A stretch of DNA of 64,000 nucleotides from Lachnospiraceae bacterium M18-1 (GCA_000403295.2 KE159605.1:1882193-1946192); one strand, 5' to 3'. Counted from the stretch's first letter, positions 17,764 through 25,903 are shown. Numbers and translations: made by a program. The notes: generated by a model not told the origin, from the sequence alone.

Positions 17764-18435
17764 ATGAAAAATAAAATGCTTTCACAAAGCGTTGCAGATA
17801 ATATATTATCTATGATAACTATTGAAAAACGGTTCTCTGCCGGAGATAAATTACCAAATGAACTTGATTTGTCCGAAGAATTGAATGTAAGCAGAACTAC
17901 TCTACGGGAAGCTATCAGAATATTAGTTGCGTATGATATTTTAGAAATACAACGTGGAAAAGGAACTTTTGTTACCGAAAATGCGCTTAATCAATCACAA
18001 GACTTAGCCCCATTATCTGATATAAAAGTAAATGCAAAAGACCTTTATGAAATGCGTTTGATTTTCGAGCCAGAAGCGGCGTATTTTGCAGCTCTACGGG
18101 GAACAGACGCAGAGATAAGAAGAATAATAGAATATGGTAATAAAATCGAAGATGAAATACTTAACCACAAAGACAGAACAGATAATGAACACGCTTTCCA
18201 TAAAGCCATTGCACAGGCTACCCATAATGAGTTTATGAATAAACTCATGCCTATTTTACATCAAGCCATTTCTAAAGGTGTCGTGCTATCTTTGCAGAGT
18301 GACAAAGCAATAAAAGATACTGTTACAGACCATAGAATGATAATGGAATTTTTAGAACAGAGAAACGCAGAGGGTGCAAAAAATGCTATGAGAATACATA
18401 TCATGCACGCTATGAAAGAATTAAACATTCAGTAA
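17764..18435 (+). CDS. GntR-family regulator, FadR subfamily (FCD domain)
   Basis: 223 residues: an N-terminal winged helix (about 5-75; SAGDKLPNELDLSEELNVSR, then TTLREAIRILVAYDILEIQRGKGTFV), then an all-helical FCD ligand domain (about 90-215) with ARGs/Asp/His metal-ligand-like positions (YEMRLIFEPEAAYFAA; HKAIAQATHN). Known: FadR-type GntR repressors bind TNGT-N(0-3)-ACNA operators and release on binding small organic acids. A perfect operator of that form lies 42 bp after the stop, in the promoter of the CAT-like gene, so this regulator probably controls the module it heads. Confidence 0.9.
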   Translation: MKNKMLSQSVADNILSMITIEKRFSAGDKLPNELDLSEELNVSRTTLREAIRILVAYDILEIQRGKGTFVTENALNQSQDLAPLSDIKVNAKDLYEMRLIFEPEAAYFAALRGTDAEIRRIIEYGNKIEDEILNHKDRTDNEHAFHKAIAQATHNEFMNKLMPILHQAISKGVVLSLQSDKAIKDTVTDHRMIMEFLEQRNAEGAKNAMRIHIMHAMKELNIQ

Positions 18436-18442
18436 TTGAAAG

Positions 18443-18470
18443 AATACTTGCTTCATGCAAGTATTTTTTT
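18443..18470 (+). terminator. Terminator of the GntR gene
   Basis: AATACTTG (18443-18450) pairs with CAAGTATT (18458-18465), followed by a run of T. Confidence 0.85.
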
Positions 18471-18476
18471 ACGTTT

Positions 18477-18491
18477 AGTTGTCATACAACT
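18477..18491 (+). promoter_or_regulatory. Predicted GntR/FadR operator
   Basis: AGTTGT-CAT-ACAACT, a perfect 6-bp inverted repeat with 3-bp spacer. It contains TTGTCATACAA, which fits the FadR-subfamily consensus TNGT-N3-ACNA. It ends 2 bp before the -35 box of the next gene. Confidence 0.68.
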
Positions 18492-18493
18492 CA

Positions 18494-18522
18494 TTGACGT
18501 ATTACAACGTAGGTTCTATAAT
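18494..18522 (+). promoter_or_regulatory. Promoter of the CAT-like gene
   Basis: -35 TTGACG (18494-18499) and -10 TATAAT (18517-18522) with 17-bp spacing, near-consensus, directly adjoining the GntR operator. Confidence 0.8.
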
Positions 18523-18568
18523 GAACATGAAACATCAACTTATAACTTTTCAAAAGGAGGAACATTCA

Positions 18569-19192
18569 ATGAAATTTATTGAACTTGAAACATGGGATAG
18601 AGCTATGCACTATCAAGTATTCCGTAACAGCCTGCAACCACAATATTGCGTCACTTTCGATTTGGATATAACACATTTTCTGCCTACGATAAAAAAGAAA
18701 GGATATTCATTTACCTTTGCCCTTGTTTATGCCGTAACAAAATGTGCTAACCAGATTGAAGAATTTCGCTGCCGATTTGTGGACGGAAAACCAGTAATTT
18801 TTGAAACAATCAATACTTCTTTTACCTACCTAAGAAAAGGGACAGAACTATTCAAAGTTGTAAATGTTCCTATGCAAAATTCTATGGATCAGTATGTTGC
18901 TTTGGCAAAACAAACAGAAGAAAACCAAACAGAATATTTTACAGCTTCCGCAATGGGAAACGATATATACCAGTTTTCTCCGTTCCCGTGGGTGTCATAT
19001 AGCCATATTTCACATACGGACTCTGGAAAAAAAGATAATGCCACGCCTTTATTTGACTGGGGAAAATTTTATGAAAAAGACCAGAAAATATTATTACCTT
19101 TTTCAGTACAGGTACATCATTCTTTCGTTGACGGTATTCATATTGGTAAATTAGCACAAATACTTCAAGAATACTTAGATACAATACTCTAA
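18569..19192 (+). CDS. Chloramphenicol acetyltransferase-family enzyme
   Basis: 207 residues from ATG 18569, chosen for AAAGGAGG 8 bp upstream. CAT proteins are trimeric acetyl-CoA-dependent O-acetyltransferases of about 210-220 residues. Visible: the N-terminal KFIELETWDRAMHYQVF, the middle YSFTFALVYAVTKCAN, SFTYLRKGTELFKVVN, and the catalytic-His motif VHHSFVDGIHIG (HHxxxDG). Family membership is clear, but several loops differ from textbook CatA, so resistance to chloramphenicol cannot be asserted from sequence. It lies behind a strong promoter with a GntR operator, which is unusual for CAT genes. Confidence 0.82.
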   Translation: MKFIELETWDRAMHYQVFRNSLQPQYCVTFDLDITHFLPTIKKKGYSFTFALVYAVTKCANQIEEFRCRFVDGKPVIFETINTSFTYLRKGTELFKVVNVPMQNSMDQYVALAKQTEENQTEYFTASAMGNDIYQFSPFPWVSYSHISHTDSGKKDNATPLFDWGKFYEKDQKILLPFSVQVHHSFVDGIHIGKLAQILQEYLDTIL

Positions 19193-19224
19193 ATCAAGGG
19201 AATATGAACAAAGGAAATTATAAC

Positions 19225-19638
19225 ATGGGAAAGCTATTACTGCTAACGCTTAATGAACAAGAAGAAAATGCGATTGACAAAATCATATCGGCATTAGCTG
19301 ATTATATAGAACTTGAAACCGTACAAGTTGTTCCTGCTTCCGTGTTATCTTTTCCGGGATTGGAAATAAAGCAGAATCAACGTAAAGTATTTCAAGACGG
19401 GAAAGAAATCAATCTGACCCGTCTTGAATATAATACCCTTGTATTACTTGCTTCCAATCCGGGTATTGTATTTACACAGACACAAATATTTGAAGCCGTC
19501 TGGAACATGGATAGTGATAGCTGCCATTCAAGCGTTGTCAACGTGATTTACAATCTGCGAAAAAAGATTGAGCCAAACAGCAAAAACCCGACCTATATAA
19601 AAACAGTGTTAGGTGTCGGCTATAAATTTGATATATAA
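19225..19638 (+). CDS. OmpR/PhoB-type winged-helix protein without a receiver domain
   Basis: 137 residues from ATG 19225 (AAAGGAAA about 10 bp upstream; ATG 19204 is poorly spaced). Residues ~50-137 are a full PhoB-type DNA-binding wing: GLEIKQNQRKVFQDGKEINL, TRLEYNTLVLLASNPGIVFT, and IKTVLGVGYKFDI. The N-terminal ~45 residues are too short for a phospho-receiver and lack its Asp. It may be a regulator that works without phosphorylation or a remnant of a VanR-like gene. It lies 32 bp after the CAT-like gene and before a methyltransferase. Confidence 0.8.
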   Translation: MGKLLLLTLNEQEENAIDKIISALADYIELETVQVVPASVLSFPGLEIKQNQRKVFQDGKEINLTRLEYNTLVLLASNPGIVFTQTQIFEAVWNMDSDSCHSSVVNVIYNLRKKIEPNSKNPTYIKTVLGVGYKFDI

Positions 19639-19684
19639 AAGCAACAAAAAGAATTTTTATAATTATGATATGGAGATATACAAA

Positions 19685-20353
19685 GTGAATAACAATACTT
19701 CTGCTTTTAATCCGACTGAATATGATGATGAAATCAAACGTACGCTTCCATACTATGAAGAATTTTATAAACAAATCGTAGACATTGTAAATATTTATAA
19801 TCCTAAAAATCTAACATGGCTTGATATTGGGTGTGGAACAGGGAAAATGGCTGATATAGCTTTGAAACAATTAGACATAAAAAAATTTGTATGTTGTGAC
19901 TGCTCCCCAAATATGATTGAAATAGCAAGAAAGCGTTTTAACTGCTCTAATACAACATTTTTAACATCTGATGTAAGAGAAATAAAATTTGTAAATGAAT
20001 TTGATATCATTACAGCTATACAAGTAAACCATTATTTACACGATAAAGAACGAGAAAAATCAATCAAAAAATGTTACCAAGCATTACGGGCAGGTGGTTT
20101 ATTTATTACCTTTGAAAACTATGCCCCATTTAGTGAATTGGGAAAACACCTTTATTTGAAAAGGTGGAAAGCCTATCAGTTAAAACAAGGAAAAAGCGAA
20201 AATGAATGTGAAAATCACATAAATAGATATAATACAAAATATTTTCCCATATCTTTATCTAAACATTTTGATTTATTAAAAAGTTGTGGTTTCAATACAA
20301 TAGAAATTTTATGGCTATCTTATATGCAAGTTGGAATTTTGGGAATTAAATAA
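19685..20353 (+). CDS. Class I SAM-dependent methyltransferase
   Basis: 222 residues if translation starts at GTG 19685, favoured by GGAG at 19673-19676; ATG 19670 has no clear ribosome site. Motif I is WLDIGCGTGKMADIA, followed by CCDCSPNMIEIARKRF and the post-II region FDIITAIQVNHYLHDKE. Substrate cannot be read from sequence; Methyltransf_25-type domains act on small molecules or proteins. It closes the AT-rich GntR/CAT module and is followed by a strong terminator. Confidence 0.85.
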   Translation: MNNNTSAFNPTEYDDEIKRTLPYYEEFYKQIVDIVNIYNPKNLTWLDIGCGTGKMADIALKQLDIKKFVCCDCSPNMIEIARKRFNCSNTTFLTSDVREIKFVNEFDIITAIQVNHYLHDKEREKSIKKCYQALRAGGLFITFENYAPFSELGKHLYLKRWKAYQLKQGKSENECENHINRYNTKYFPISLSKHFDLLKSCGFNTIEILWLSYMQVGILGIK

Positions 20354-20382
20354 ATATCAATTTTTATGAACTATTAGCATAT

Positions 20383-20425
20383 CGGGGAATGGCAACTTAT
20401 ACATTGTCATTCCCCGGTGTCTTTT
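20383..20425 (+). terminator. Terminator of the GntR/CAT module
   Basis: CGGGGAATG (20383-20391) pairs perfectly with CATTCCCCG (20408-20416), then GTGTCTTTTT. The 110 bp between it and the relaxase stop show no gene. Confidence 0.88.
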
Positions 20426-20535
20426 TCTGCCCTTGCGGACGCTCATAAGCGGCTTTATGGGCGATAATGGATATTTCCTTACCAACACCCGAAAAAGCTC
20501 TTAAAACGTCTTTCCTGCCCTCTGAACGGCACTTA

Positions 20536-21882
20536 TTATCTCTCTGCCTGTTTTTCCTTTTCCGGCTGTTTTGCCGTCCTTAAAATAGTATCTACATTCT
20601 GTTTTATTGTATCATACTGCTTCACTTTCTTTTTCAGCTTCCCGTACTCTTGATACAGCTTATCCTTTTTCTCCGTCAGCTCCTTATGCTCCGTGTGCAG
20701 CTTCTTGAAGTCGGGCAGCTTGCCGCCGTTCTTTGCCGCCTGCAACGTCTTAGCGGCGGCTTCGTGAATGATGATACTGCTTTCATTCCCCCGCAGGAAT
20801 TTTTCTTTGTCCTTTGCCTTTTTATACTGTATATAGACCGCCTTTGTCTGTTGGTATGCAGATATGTTTTTCATCAAAAGGGATATGTCGGACAACCTCT
20901 TTTCCAAGCCTTTCAGCGTGGCGGCGGTCTGTTCGCTCTCCGTATGCACTTCACCAAGAACCGCCTGCAACTGCTCATACTCTGAAATATCATGCTCCGT
21001 TAGGAAATTCAAAGTCTTTGCCGCCTGCTTTAAGTTGTGTATCTTCGCCCACTGTTCGTAGCCCTTACTTTCTGCCGCCTTGATACTGTTCTGAATATCA
21101 ATCAGCATGGAGATACCCGCTTTTTCCTGCCTTAACGCTTTCGGCTTCGCCCGGTATGTCCCGGCAATCCTCTCCGTTATGGCTTCCTCTGTATAGGCTT
21201 CCCCTAGCGTCTTAGAACGTGTGAAGCGTTTCTGCCCCGGCGCACGGAATGAAACGTACTTCCCCCGCTTGATCTCATAGCCTGCCGCTTCCATGAGCCG
21301 CAGGAAATCTTCAAAATCTTTCGCTTTGGGGATTGTATCATCAATCACGGCTTTCAGCTTCGCTTTCCAACTTGTGCCTTTCCGTTCAGCGTCCCATTCC
21401 GCATATTTCTTTCCTTTGTCCTGTCCCGGCGTGACGACTGACAATCCGTGTTCTTTACACAGCCTGTCACTCTCATTTCTTATCTGGTAATAGCTTTTCT
21501 TGTTGGAAACATACTTACGGTGCGTGACAAAATCAACCGAGCAAAATATGATATGGTTATGGATATGCCCCTTGTCTATATGGGTAGTCAGTACATACTC
21601 ATACTTGCCGCCGAGAACTTTGTCCGCAAGCTCCTTTCCTATGCGGTGGGCTTCCTCATAGCTGACCTCTCCCGGCGCAAAAGACTGTATCAAATGGTGT
21701 CCGAGGTTGTCCCCCTTGTCCCTTGCTTTTGAGATTGTGAAGCCAAATTCTATGTCTGCCGTTTCATAAGAGCAGCCGTAGGAAGAAATCAAAACCTTGT
21801 CGTCCGTCTTATCGGGATTGCAGATATAATCTATTGCCTTATTCAGCGTAGTTTTGATAGGGTGTATCTTTGTAACTGCCAT
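20536..21882 (-). CDS. MOBP-type relaxase (MobA/VirD2-like)
   Basis: Nicks oriT and carries the strand into the recipient. 448 residues. The N-terminal relaxase domain has the three-His metal motif at 101-110 (HIDKGHIHNH), the N-terminal active-site region AIDYICNPDK with Tyr19, and a typical MOBP middle (NKKSYYQIRNESDRLCKEHG). The C-terminal ~200 residues are charged coiled coil. It overlaps the upstream mobC by 40 bp, as is usual. It runs on the minus strand, opposite to all other ICE1 genes except mobC. Confidence 0.93.
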   Translation of the reverse strand: MAVTKIHPIKTTLNKAIDYICNPDKTDDKVLISSYGCSYETADIEFGFTISKARDKGDNLGHHLIQSFAPGEVSYEEAHRIGKELADKVLGGKYEYVLTTHIDKGHIHNHIIFCSVDFVTHRKYVSNKKSYYQIRNESDRLCKEHGLSVVTPGQDKGKKYAEWDAERKGTSWKAKLKAVIDDTIPKAKDFEDFLRLMEAAGYEIKRGKYVSFRAPGQKRFTRSKTLGEAYTEEAITERIAGTYRAKPKALRQEKAGISMLIDIQNSIKAAESKGYEQWAKIHNLKQAAKTLNFLTEHDISEYEQLQAVLGEVHTESEQTAATLKGLEKRLSDISLLMKNISAYQQTKAVYIQYKKAKDKEKFLRGNESSIIIHEAAAKTLQAAKNGGKLPDFKKLHTEHKELTEKKDKLYQEYGKLKKKVKQYDTIKQNVDTILRTAKQPEKEKQAER

Positions 21883-22172
21883 ATCTTCTCCAATGCCCCC
21901 TTTATTTCTTCCAAGTCCTCTTTATAGGCGTTCCCGGTGGAATTGACCCGTCTTGCTATCTGGTTCACGTTCACACCGACTTTCTGTATCTCTGCCGTCT
22001 GCTCCTTGATTGTGGTATAGTCTAGCTGAATGATGTAGCCGTCAATCGCCATTTTCCGCAGGTACGCCCCCAAGTTGTCCGTTTGTAGCAGCTTCATTTT
22101 TTCTTCAATCAATATGCGCTCCTGCTCCGTCACATAAAACTTTAACTGGATAGCCCGTTTCCTTTCTGCCAT
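21843..22172 (-). CDS. mobC: Relaxosome accessory protein MobC
   Basis: 109 residues from ATG 22172 (GGAAGCGGAG upstream); a longer frame upstream enters the inverted repeat and is not coding. The sequence MAERKRAIQLKFYVTEQERI and the C-terminal VGVNVNQIARRVNSTGNAY are the MobC/Bacterial mobilisation signature (ribbon-helix-helix-like N-terminus, then QIAR motif). It would bind oriT and help the relaxase melt the nick site. Confidence 0.9.
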   Translation of the reverse strand: MAERKRAIQLKFYVTEQERILIEEKMKLLQTDNLGAYLRKMAIDGYIIQLDYTTIKEQTAEIQKVGVNVNQIARRVNSTGNAYKEDLEEIKGALEKIWQLQRYTLSKLR

Positions 22173-22195
22173 AGCTCCGCTTCCTTTCCGTTTTC

Positions 22196-22304
22196 TAAGA
22201 GGGTTTGGGACACTTCCCAACAAGCAAAATTCAGCAAGTCCCGCCGGGCGGGGATTGGAAATTTTACGGGATTGGGTACTCAATCCCTATGCTTGCTATT
22301 CTTC
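22196..22304 (-). repeat. ~110-bp inverted repeat, right copy; candidate oriT of ICE1
   Basis: Reverse complement of 10871-10981 with the ~42 bases 22263-22304 identical. It lies directly upstream of mobC-relaxase, the usual oriT position, and carries the same stem-loops (GGGATTG/CAATCCC and a CCCGCC/GGCGGG hairpin). The nick position cannot be read from sequence. Confidence 0.75.
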
Positions 22305-22313
22305 CCCCTGTAC

Positions 22314-22745
22314 CTACTACGCACTGGAAGCCCGAAATGGCAAACGAAAAGAAAAGTTTTTGAAAATCATGGAAAAAAGTCAATCCGGCATTTCCGATAT
22401 ATGGATAAAAATGTCATTCTTTGATGAAAGGCTTGATACAATCCCGATACAAACATGATAGAAACGTGATATTGGAGCTGTAACATTTTTACTGGAAAGC
22501 GGCACTAGACCTTTCCAAAAAAATCAAGGAGGTGCAGCCAATCCGTAAAAAAAATTTTTGTGGCAGGCACACCCGAAAAAGCCCCCCGCACTTTGCACGG
22601 GGAACGCTGATTTACCAACGAAAACACCCCACTAAACACACCCGACTGATAACCACTTGCAGCCGGGCTTTTTTATGCTTTGTCGAAAACTTTTTGAAAA
22701 TTTTTTTGAAAAAGTTTGCCATTTTCGCTTTCCAGTGCGTAGTAG
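22314..22745. repeat. 16-bp inverted repeat pair flanking a ~400-bp noncoding leader
   Basis: CTACTACGCACTGGAA (22314-22329) is the exact reverse complement of 22730-22745. Between them are poly-A/T tracts, a CCCG/CGGG stem followed by TTTTTT (about 22647-22676) and no convincing gene. It precedes the sigma-like gene; a long-range RNA fold or a protein-binding pair is possible. Confidence 0.6.
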
Positions 22746-22800
22746 TAACAGCACAGGAAAAAAGCACAGACTTTTTCCGCAGGCATGGGGAGGTGGCAGC

Positions 22801-23226
22801 ATGAAGCCAGACCCGAAAGAAAAGCACAAGCAGCATACCTTTGACGCATACTGCAAACGCATATTGAGGAACGAAAGCAGGGATTACCACAGGCGCATGA
22901 ACGTACTTAGGCAGTATGAGATACCTTTTTCCATGCTGCCGCAGGGAACGCTTGCACAGTTAAGCGCATGGGACGAATACTTCAAAGATACATACCGTTT
23001 TGAAGCGAGGGGCTTTGAGATTTTCATAGCGGACGAGCTTCTAGCCGAAGCACTAAAGACCTTGCCGCAGGACAGGCTTGAAATCATTCTGCTGTATTAC
23101 TTTTTGGGAATGAACGACCCGGAGATTGCAGCGCACTTGAACCTTTTGCGCCGGACGGTAGCCTACCGCCGGACAAGCTCTTTACAGGAACTAAAAAAAT
23201 TCATGGAGGGAAATGCTGATGAATGA
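22801..23226 (+). CDS. Sigma-70-like regulatory protein (ICE)
   Basis: 141 residues from ATG 22801 (GGGGAGG 8 bp upstream). The C-terminal ~60 residues match sigma region 4: LKTLPQDRLEIILLYYFLGM, then NDPEIAAHLNLLRRTVAYRR. The N-terminal half has a short basic segment and a DEYF region. Known: small sigma-like proteins of this type are encoded near the integrase end of Tn1549/Tn916-type elements and influence element genes; a precise role here is inferred. Confidence 0.82.
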   Translation: MKPDPKEKHKQHTFDAYCKRILRNESRDYHRRMNVLRQYEIPFSMLPQGTLAQLSAWDEYFKDTYRFEARGFEIFIADELLAEALKTLPQDRLEIILLYYFLGMNDPEIAAHLNLLRRTVAYRRTSSLQELKKFMEGNADE

Positions 23227-23479
23227 AACGACTTCCAACACGCCGCACTTACAGGGCGGTAACGGTTTACTCCCTTACCCCGTCATTGTGTCGGCTGTTT
23301 CCGGGGACGTGGACGCTATGAATACCGTGTTGAAGCATTACGAGGGCTACATCACAACACTGTCAACACGAACCATGTATGATGAAGCAGGCTGCCCCCA
23401 CCCGTGGTTAGACATGGAACTGCGGCGCAGACTGGAAACCAAGCTGATTATAAAGGTTATGACCTTTAGCGTGGCTTAA
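23219..23479 (+). CDS. Helix-turn-helix conserved ICE protein (HTH_16-like)
   Basis: 86 residues from ATG 23219 (GGAGGG 8 bp upstream), overlapping the previous gene by 8 bp. The sequence YPVIVSAVSGDVDAMNTVLK, then HYEGYITTLS and MELRRRLETKLIIKVMTF is typical of the small HTH_16 proteins that follow the sigma-like gene in Tn916/Tn1549-type elements (Orf8-like). Probably a regulator of transfer or excision. Confidence 0.82.
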   Translation: MNETTSNTPHLQGGNGLLPYPVIVSAVSGDVDAMNTVLKHYEGYITTLSTRTMYDEAGCPHPWLDMELRRRLETKLIIKVMTFSVA

Positions 23480-23963
23480 AAGGCAGGAAAAAAGAGGACA
23501 GGAAAGCACGGGCGGGCATGACCGCCCGCCGCTTCTTGCCATTCCGCAAAAGTACATCTTCATGGTGTGCCTTTGCGGGCTGACAAGCCCCAAGAACTTT
23601 GACAAAGAAAGCGCACGGCGCAGCATAGGGCAATCGGACACGTTCAATATGCGGCGAGCCTGCGGGCTGATACGCCAAGACCCCGGCAAAGGGCGAGCGA
23701 TACTATTCAGCGCACCGCAGGCGGCAAGAGGAAACTGCCGCCGCCATGATCCGCATATTGGTATAATGATACACCCGTATGACACGGCTACTCATAAGAA
23801 TGAGAGGGGTGCAAGTCCCGTGGAGCTGCCAAGCCGTCCGTTTTGCCTTTCTTACTCAACTTTTTGAAAAATAATTAAATTTATAGCGCATTTTTGCTGA
23901 AAATCTGTTATGATCGTAGACAAGATATTGAGGTTTCATTATCTGGTCTAGGAAAGGAGGGCT
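23480..23963 (+). other. 484-bp gene-free region with local hairpins
   Basis: GC-rich to about 23860, then AT-rich. Hairpins include GGGCGG/CCGCCC (about 23511-23529). A stretch ending GAGAGGGGTGCAAGTCCCGTG (about 23810-23830) looks structured. No frame has a plausible start with a ribosome site. It may hold an RNA or decayed coding sequence; promoter elements for the DUF3173-int pair should be near 23900. Confidence 0.4.
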
Positions 23964-24182
23964 ATGATAACCGTAACCAAAAAAGATTTAATTGCTCTGG
24001 GTTATGGGACTTCTTTTGCGGCTGACATTATACGGGAAGCAAAAAAACTTATGATTTCCAAAGGGCATACATACTATCAGTCACGGAAATTAGACCGTGT
24101 ACCGAGGGAAGCCGTGGAGGAATTATTGGGTATTACATTTCCAGACGGACAGGCTGAATGTACTTCTTGCACATCTATGTAA
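23964..24182 (+). CDS. DUF3173 family protein (excision-associated)
   Basis: 72 residues; AAGGAGGG precedes ATG 23964. The sequence ITVTKKDLIALGYGTSFAAD, IIREAKKLMISKG and RKLDRVPREAVEELLG is the DUF3173 pattern: a small helix-turn-helix-like protein always found just before integrase genes in this ICE group. Probably an excisionase or directionality factor. Stop is 11 bp before the integrase start. Confidence 0.85.
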   Translation: MITVTKKDLIALGYGTSFAADIIREAKKLMISKGHTYYQSRKLDRVPREAVEELLGITFPDGQAECTSCTSM

Positions 24183-24193
24183 GGAGTGAGATT

Positions 24194-25378
24194 ATGGCAA
24201 AAGACCCAATTAAGAAAGCAGATAACGGAACATATTATTTTAGAGCAAACTTAGGCTACAATCCGATAACAGGTAAACAGATACAGAAATACCGAAGCGG
24301 CTTTAAGACAAAAAAGGAAGCAAGGGAAGAATATTCAAAACTTGTCCTCACTTCCACCGAAGAACTGACCGCCAAAAAGGAAACAATTTCTTTCCAGACG
24401 TTCATTGAGGAAACTTATCTCCCGTGGTACAAAACACAGGTAAAGGAAAGCACCTACTTGAACCGCCGTTCCACCATTCAGAAGCATTTCGCATACTTCT
24501 ACAAAATGGCAACGGACGAGATAGAACCTATCAACGTGCAGAATTGGCAGTTGGAGCTTGCGAAAGAATTTAGCCCCAACTATATCCGTGTCGTACAGGG
24601 TATGCTGTCTATTGCATTTGACCGGGCGATTGTTCTGGGAATTGCAAAAAAGAACCCGTCCCGAATGATAGGCAACATCAAAAGCAAAAAGACAAAGGTT
24701 GACTTCTGGACGTTGGAAGAATTTCAGAAAGTGATTTCCCTGCTCTATAAGGGCGATTATTACGAACACTACCTTTTCATTTCCTTTTGGGTACTGTTTA
24801 TGACAGGTTTACGGATTGGCGAAGCCGCCGCCCTGCAATGGTCTGACATTGATTTTGAAACAGGGCTTTTAAGCATAACAAAGACCCTGTACTATAAGTC
24901 AATGGACGATTACAAGTTTGTTGAACCAAAGACGCAGGCAAGCGTCCGCACAATCTATATTGACACGGACACCTTAAAAGAATTGCAGGCGTGGCGTGAG
25001 GTTCAGCAGAAAGTTTTGAAAGGCTGCGATCTGGTGTTGAGCTACAACGGTATTCCTACCAGTAAGCACACACTTCCAAGAGCCTTAGAAAAACTTGCCG
25101 GGCTTGCAGGCGTACACCGTATCAAAATCCATGCGTTAAGACATTCCCACGCTTCCCTTTTAATCAGCATGGGAGAAAACCCGCTTTTGATTAAAGAGCG
25201 TTTAGGGCATGAGAAGATACAGACCACTTTAGGAACATACGGGCATTTGTACCCGAACAGCAATCTTGAAGTTGCCAATAAATTAACGGGTGTGCTGACA
25301 TACACACCCGCTTCACACAGCATTGCAGATTACACAAGCAATCAGCACACCGCAGCATATCATAAAGAGGTTGAATAG
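24194..25378 (+). CDS. int: Tyrosine integrase of ICE1
   Basis: 394 residues from ATG 24194 (AAGGAGTGAG upstream). It has an N-terminal arm-binding domain (KKADNGTYYFRANLGYNPIT), a SAM-like core-binding domain, and a catalytic domain with Arg in TGLRIGEAAALQW, HALRHSHAS, and GHEKIQTTLGTYGH with the Tyr nucleophile. It is Tn916-Int-like in length and layout. The gene ends 82 bp before the att copy, so it is the proximal integrase for att1. Confidence 0.95.
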   Translation: MAKDPIKKADNGTYYFRANLGYNPITGKQIQKYRSGFKTKKEAREEYSKLVLTSTEELTAKKETISFQTFIEETYLPWYKTQVKESTYLNRRSTIQKHFAYFYKMATDEIEPINVQNWQLELAKEFSPNYIRVVQGMLSIAFDRAIVLGIAKKNPSRMIGNIKSKKTKVDFWTLEEFQKVISLLYKGDYYEHYLFISFWVLFMTGLRIGEAAALQWSDIDFETGLLSITKTLYYKSMDDYKFVEPKTQASVRTIYIDTDTLKELQAWREVQQKVLKGCDLVLSYNGIPTSKHTLPRALEKLAGLAGVHRIKIHALRHSHASLLISMGENPLLIKERLGHEKIQTTLGTYGHLYPNSNLEVANKLTGVLTYTPASHSIADYTSNQHTAAYHKEVE

Positions 25379-25412
25379 AAAAATGCAATCGTAATGCAAT
25401 GATAAAGAGAAA

Positions 25413-25450
25413 AAGCCGCCAAACCCTTGTGTTTACGGGCTTTGCGGCTT
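25413..25450 (+). terminator. Integrase terminator next to att1
   Basis: AAGCCGC (about 25413-25419) pairs with GCGGCTT (25444-25450), extended by CAAACCC/GGGCTTT-type pairing. The T-run is weak. Confidence 0.55.
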
Positions 25451-25460
25451 AGCTCCGACT

Positions 25461-25473
25461 ATTCGAACTCGAT
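25461..25473. other. att1: guaA-derived attachment site between ICE1 and element 2
   Basis: ATTCGAACTCGAT, preceded by T. On the minus strand TATTCGAACTCGAT reads ATC GAG TTC GAA TA: Ile-Glu-Phe-Glu and the stop, the same amino acids as the guaA end at 43169-43183 with one synonymous change. Confidence 0.85.
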
Positions 25474-25903
25474 TTTTCCTAACTAATTTTGTTTAGAAAT
25501 TATTCTCTGTCGAGTATGTAAATCTTTTGATTATTTGATATATCCATATTATCCTGCCTATATGAGCTAATGTTATCATTTTGTTATCGCTGTTGATAAC
25601 ACTCGCTCTGTAACTGCGGATAATAGCTATATACTATGATATAAATTATAAGCGACTTTGCTTAAAATTTCAAGTTATCTATACAATATTTTGACTGTTT
25701 TCCTATATGAACTATATACTAAAACTATTTCATTATCACACTTCATGATTTTATATCCAACATTCATAAAACCTACAATTACTTTTGAATGGAAAATGTT
25801 TCAACTTTTGTCAGTTGCATAATACTACTTATTTTAATTCTATTTCACACAAAAGTATTCTCTATTGAGTTAAAATGTACCCACACAGTAAACCAAACTA
25901 TTA
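25474..25903. other. 430-bp AT-rich left end of element 2 without genes
   Basis: Contains TGTTATCATTTTGTTATC (25571-25588) followed by an inverted GTTGATAAC (25592-25600), the probable integrase arm sites. The rest is AT-rich with no frame carrying a ribosome site. Confidence 0.6.

Larger units (their letters stand above)
1..25473. mobile_element. ICE1: right-hand part of a Tn1549-like integrative conjugative element at guaA
   Basis: Seen: a run of conjugation genes (VirB4, NlpC/P60, topoisomerase III, MOBP relaxase, MobC) ending in a DUF3173 protein and a tyrosine integrase, 83 bp before an 11-13 bp copy of the guaA 3' end. The left end lies outside the window because the VirB4 gene is already open at base 1. 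Backbone genes are GC-rich; three AT-rich cargo blocks (about 6.5-8.7, 11.0-11.9 and 17.7-20.4 kb) interrupt them, each closed by an intrinsic terminator. Known: this gene set is typical of conjugative transposons in gut clostridia. The exact family assignment is from memory of gene order, not from a search. Confidence 0.9.

Noticed and set aside
22532..22804. 90-codon frame from GTG before the sigma-like gene
   Set aside because: Its apparent ribosome site touches the start codon and the translation is dominated by poly-A/T and hairpin sequence.
23562..23867. 101-codon open frame in the gap after the HTH gene
   Set aside because: No ribosome site, no family resemblance, Arg/His-rich composition typical of a chance GC-rich frame.
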